DNA of 64,000 nucleotides. Origin: Sporosarcina sp. PTS2304 (GTDB lineage Bacteria > Bacillota > Bacilli > Bacillales_A > Planococcaceae). Positions 61,891 to 64,000 of the stretch are shown piece by piece. The notes below the pieces were generated by a model. The model saw nothing but the letters and a program-made list of their open reading frames with translations. It made no database searches and had not been told where the DNA came from. A program made the position numbers and the translations under genes. Within the stretch, counting starts at the first letter, position 1, and every line of letters begins with the position of its first letter. Location of the stretch: assembly GCF_003351785.1 (NCBI RefSeq), contig NZ_CP031230.1, positions 3,200,501-3,264,500 on the forward strand, in the 5' to 3' direction.

Positions 61891-63063
61891 ATGAAATTCG
61901 AACCGTCCAAAAAAATGTCCATCTTTCCACCCGCTATTTTCGGTGACTTAAAAGCAGCCGCTGAAACAAAACGTGCAACTGGTGCTACCATCATCGATTT
62001 AAGCCTAGGCAGTCCAGATTTGCCGCCCGACCCGCGCGTACGCCAAGCCTTGTCCGAGCATAGCGCGCTATCTTCTTCCTACGGCTACACACTTGGAGGG
62101 ACGAATCGATTCCATGAGGCTGTCGCAAATTACTATAAACGGCGTACAGGCGTAACGATCGATCCGCAAACAGAAATCTTGCAGACAATGGGTTCGCAGG
62201 AAGGACTCGTCCACTTGCCACTCGCATTTTGTGATCCTGGCGATTACGTTCTGACGACCAACCCGGCGTATGTCGCGTACGATGCCGGCATCAAATTAGC
62301 AGGCGCCGTCCCATACTATATGCCGTTGCTTGCAGAAAATGGCTTCCTTCCCAATCTGAATGAAGTACCGGAAGACATCGCAAAAAAAGCGAAACTACTC
62401 ATTATAAACTTGCCCGGCAATCCAGTGCCTGCGATGCCGAATGAAAAATTCTTCCAAGAAGTTGTCGCATTCGCAAAAAAGTATGAAATTATCGTTCTGC
62501 ACGACGCAGCCTATTCCGAATACTATTTCACCGGTGATCGGCCCGCAAGTTTCCTGACAACGCCAGGCGCAAAAGAAGTCGGTATGGAAATCAACTCTCT
62601 TTCCAAAAGCTTCAGTCTAGCAGGTGCACGAATCGCCTATTTCGTCGGCAACGCAGAAATGCTCCACGTGCTGCGTGAACTGAAATCGAACCTCGACTAT
62701 GGAACATTCCGTCCGATCCAAGAAGCCGCCGCCGTTGCGCTTGATCATGGCGAAGAAATTACCGATCGCCTGCGCGCGGAGTTTTCCAAACGTCATCATG
62801 CGTTGATGGACGGACTCGCATCACTCGGCTGGGAAACAACCCCGTCCGAAGGGGGTATGTTCGTCTGGGCGAAGTATCCATACGCGATGGACGATAAAGA
62901 ATTTGTCTTCGAAGCGATCAGACAAGTAGGTGTTGTCATGGTGCCGGGTAGTATTTTCGGCACAGCAGGCGAAGGATTTGTGCGAATTGCACTTGTACAG
63001 AAAGTGGAGCATATTGAACAAGCGATAAAGCAATTGTCATACATTTCATTGCCTAAGATGTAA
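61891..63063 (+). CDS. Class I/II PLP-dependent aminotransferase
   Basis: A 390-residue fold-type I aminotransferase. IDLSLGSPDLPPDP (about 32) and GYTLGGTNRFHEAVANYY (about 65) line the substrate pocket. NLPGNPVPA (about 175), Asp and Tyr in VLHDAAYSEYYF (about 205) and the PLP Lys in SLSKSFSLAGARIAY (about 236) are present. The usual NPxNP motif reads LPGNPVPA. It resembles LL-diaminopimelate or alanine/aromatic aminotransferases. ATG at 61891 after AAGGAG is used, not the longer open frame. TATAAT at 61842 is a likely -10. A role with aminoadipate is possible given the nearby lysine operon. Confidence 0.88.
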   Translation: MKFEPSKKMSIFPPAIFGDLKAAAETKRATGATIIDLSLGSPDLPPDPRVRQALSEHSALSSSYGYTLGGTNRFHEAVANYYKRRTGVTIDPQTEILQTMGSQEGLVHLPLAFCDPGDYVLTTNPAYVAYDAGIKLAGAVPYYMPLLAENGFLPNLNEVPEDIAKKAKLLIINLPGNPVPAMPNEKFFQEVVAFAKKYEIIVLHDAAYSEYYFTGDRPASFLTTPGAKEVGMEINSLSKSFSLAGARIAYFVGNAEMLHVLRELKSNLDYGTFRPIQEAAAVALDHGEEITDRLRAEFSKRHHALMDGLASLGWETTPSEGGMFVWAKYPYAMDDKEFVFEAIRQVGVVMVPGSIFGTAGEGFVRIALVQKVEHIEQAIKQLSYISLPKM

Positions 63064-63065
63064 TT

Positions 63066-63110
63066 GAAAAAAGGACCGCTAATTTGCATGTAAATGAGCG
63101 GTCTTTTTGA
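63066..63110 (+). terminator. Terminator of the aminotransferase gene
   Basis: AAAAGGACCGCT and AGCGGTCTTTTT pair as a 12-bp stem around AATTTGCATGTAAATG, with flanking A and T runs. Confidence 0.85.
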
Positions 63111-63139
63111 ACAGAGGGACTATTGAAAGGGAAGTGGCA

Positions 63140-63556
63140 ATGAAACACACATTAAAAGATAGCAGTTTTGAGTTCAGTGAAACTGAGGTAATATATGAAG
63201 TACTAAACATAGGAGAACTAGAAGACGGTCTGTTCGAAATTGAATTTGAACTCACTTTCTCGTTTGGATTCTTGAAGTACTCCCATCCTTTTATTTGGAT
63301 TAATGAAGATATCGATACGTTAGTAGAACAATTGAAGAAAATGGATGAAGAGAATGAAGGAACTCTCAGTGTACTTTCCCCGGGAGTTTCATTTGCTTAT
63401 TCGAAATATCCTCATGACGAGAACGTGTATGAGTTTACGGTTTTCATGGATACCGGCTATATTAATTCCTATATGGGGACTGAATCAAAATTCGGAATTA
63501 CTGTGGTAGCCTCTTTTGATGATATCGAACGTTGGATCCTTTCTTTTATAAAATAG
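63140..63556 (+). CDS. Hypothetical protein
   Basis: A 138-residue acidic soluble protein (many Glu and Asp), with no signal peptide or membrane segment. Strands such as EVIYEVLNIG, FEIEFELTFSFGF and YEFTVFMDTGYI suggest a beta-rich fold. ATG at 63140 has GAAAGGGAAGTGG upstream; a TTG at 63107 is unlikely. I do not recognise the family. It follows the aminotransferase terminator and is not in an obvious operon. Confidence 0.65.
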   Translation: MKHTLKDSSFEFSETEVIYEVLNIGELEDGLFEIEFELTFSFGFLKYSHPFIWINEDIDTLVEQLKKMDEENEGTLSVLSPGVSFAYSKYPHDENVYEFTVFMDTGYINSYMGTESKFGITVVASFDDIERWILSFIK

Positions 63557-63664
63557 ACCGTTTGATTGCGTGGTCACAATTTCAAGATACCAGTTTGGTG
63601 GATAACTGACCGAGTTCAGCAAACGGGCCATTTTGCGAAATATTTTATGCTTGGAGGGTAAGCA

Positions 63665-63859
63665 ATGAAAACTGCATTTCTAATTCTTGGTATGAGTATG
63701 ACAATAATCTTTGGTGGAGGATTTCTTATTCGTTTAATAAGAGATTCTGACTTTTACATCGCTGAATTCATAGTAGGGATTATAGGCATAATTATATTAA
63801 TTTCTGTGATATTTGTTAAAGGCGAATCGAAATCTCCTGACAATAAATATGTGCAATAA
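63665..63859 (+). CDS. Small membrane protein
   Basis: A 64-residue protein with two hydrophobic segments (FLILGMSMTIIFGGGFLI and FIVGIIGIIILISVIFV) joined by a short charged loop, and a charged tail. TTGGAGGG is well placed before the ATG. No known motif. A CGGGCCATTTTG motif lies 30 bp before it and again before the next small gene. Confidence 0.6.
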   Translation: MKTAFLILGMSMTIIFGGGFLIRLIRDSDFYIAEFIVGIIGIIILISVIFVKGESKSPDNKYVQ

Positions 63860-63900
63860 ACGGGCGCATTTGTCGTAAATCCAAATTGCGCCTTTCTAAA
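63860..63900 (+). terminator. Probable terminator of the small membrane protein gene
   Basis: GGCGCATTTG and CAAATTGCGCC pair with one bulged base around the loop TCGTAAATC, followed by TTTCT. Confidence 0.5.
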
Positions 63901-63943
63901 ACAATCGGGCCATTTTGTTATACAGGAATTGGAGTGATGGATA

Positions 63944-64000
63944 ATGGCAAGTCAAGTTTTCGGTATGATTATTCTTTGGATAGCAGGGCTGTTCATTCTA
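63944..64000 (+). CDS. Partial small membrane protein at the window edge
   Basis: ATG at 63944 opens a frame that runs to the end: MASQVFGMIILWIAGLFIL, a hydrophobic N-terminus. TTGGAGTG precedes it. The gene continues beyond the window, and nothing more can be said. Confidence 0.4.
   Translation, partial: MASQVFGMIILWIAGLFIL

Overview
The window looks like chromosomal DNA of a low-to-moderate GC, endospore-group Firmicute of the Planococcaceae, most likely Sporosarcina or a close relative. This rests on the gene set (narGHJI with nreABC, CheV, an MHYT-EAL protein, a YkoGHI-like module, lysine 6-dehydrogenase), strong AGGAGG ribosome binding sites with frequent TTG/GTG starts, and intergenic repeat types; genus is inference. 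No rRNA or tRNA gene was seen.

Region 1 (1-10,990) is a visibly AT-rich accessory island. It holds two decaying tandem paralogues of a small unknown gene, a complete type III restriction-modification pair (mod, res), a tyrosine recombinase, a two-gene Gabija-like module (OLD-type ATPase/TOPRIM nuclease plus an unusually short UvrD-like helicase), and a serine resolvase with direct repeats in front of it. Composition switches abruptly to the host type near 10,990. Region 2 (10,990-15,350) has a PLD-nuclease/SF2-helicase fusion coupled to a MazG-like pyrophosphohydrolase, a small structured sequence resembling group II intron RNA, an orphan beta-rich fragment and a GNAT-like gene.

Region 3 (15,350-24,820) is signalling and transport: MHYT-GGDEF-EAL, CheV, a two-component system with a PepSY protein, glycerate kinase and an AGCS amino-acid symporter. 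Region 4 (24,820-28,910) is a class Ib-type ribonucleotide reductase operon (nrdE, flavodoxin, nrdF) behind two NrdR-like boxes and a cobalamin riboswitch. A succinate CoA-transferase gene lies opposite.

Region 5 (30,850-49,680) is an anaerobic nitrate-respiration superlocus: narGHJI, the oxygen/nitrate sensor nreABC, a hemerythrin protein, a NarK transporter fused to a PAS domain, and essentially the whole molybdenum cofactor pathway (moeB, moaB, moaC, moeA, mobB, moaE, moaD, mobA, moaA). It ends in a 2-hydroxyacid dehydrogenase. Two identical GGGAATTCCC palindromes exactly 105 bp apart precede narG and are candidate NreC sites.

Region 6 (49,680-64,000) has a TetR regulator with a divergent DHA2 efflux pump, a SEC-C protein, a 1.6-kb array of 218-219 bp repeats, a lysine catabolic operon (aldehyde dehydrogenase, lysine 6-dehydrogenase, GNAT, glutaryl-CoA-dehydrogenase-like), a stress-type SDR behind a sigma-B-like promoter, an aminotransferase and small unknown genes.

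Two repeat families run through the host part: an exact 21-bp-period repeat built on CGCTCATAG in four clusters, three of them between convergent genes, and a MITE-like inverted-repeat element found singly and as a tandem array. These repeats, the short-helicase Gabija-like module and the NarK-PAS fusion are the observations most worth pursuing.
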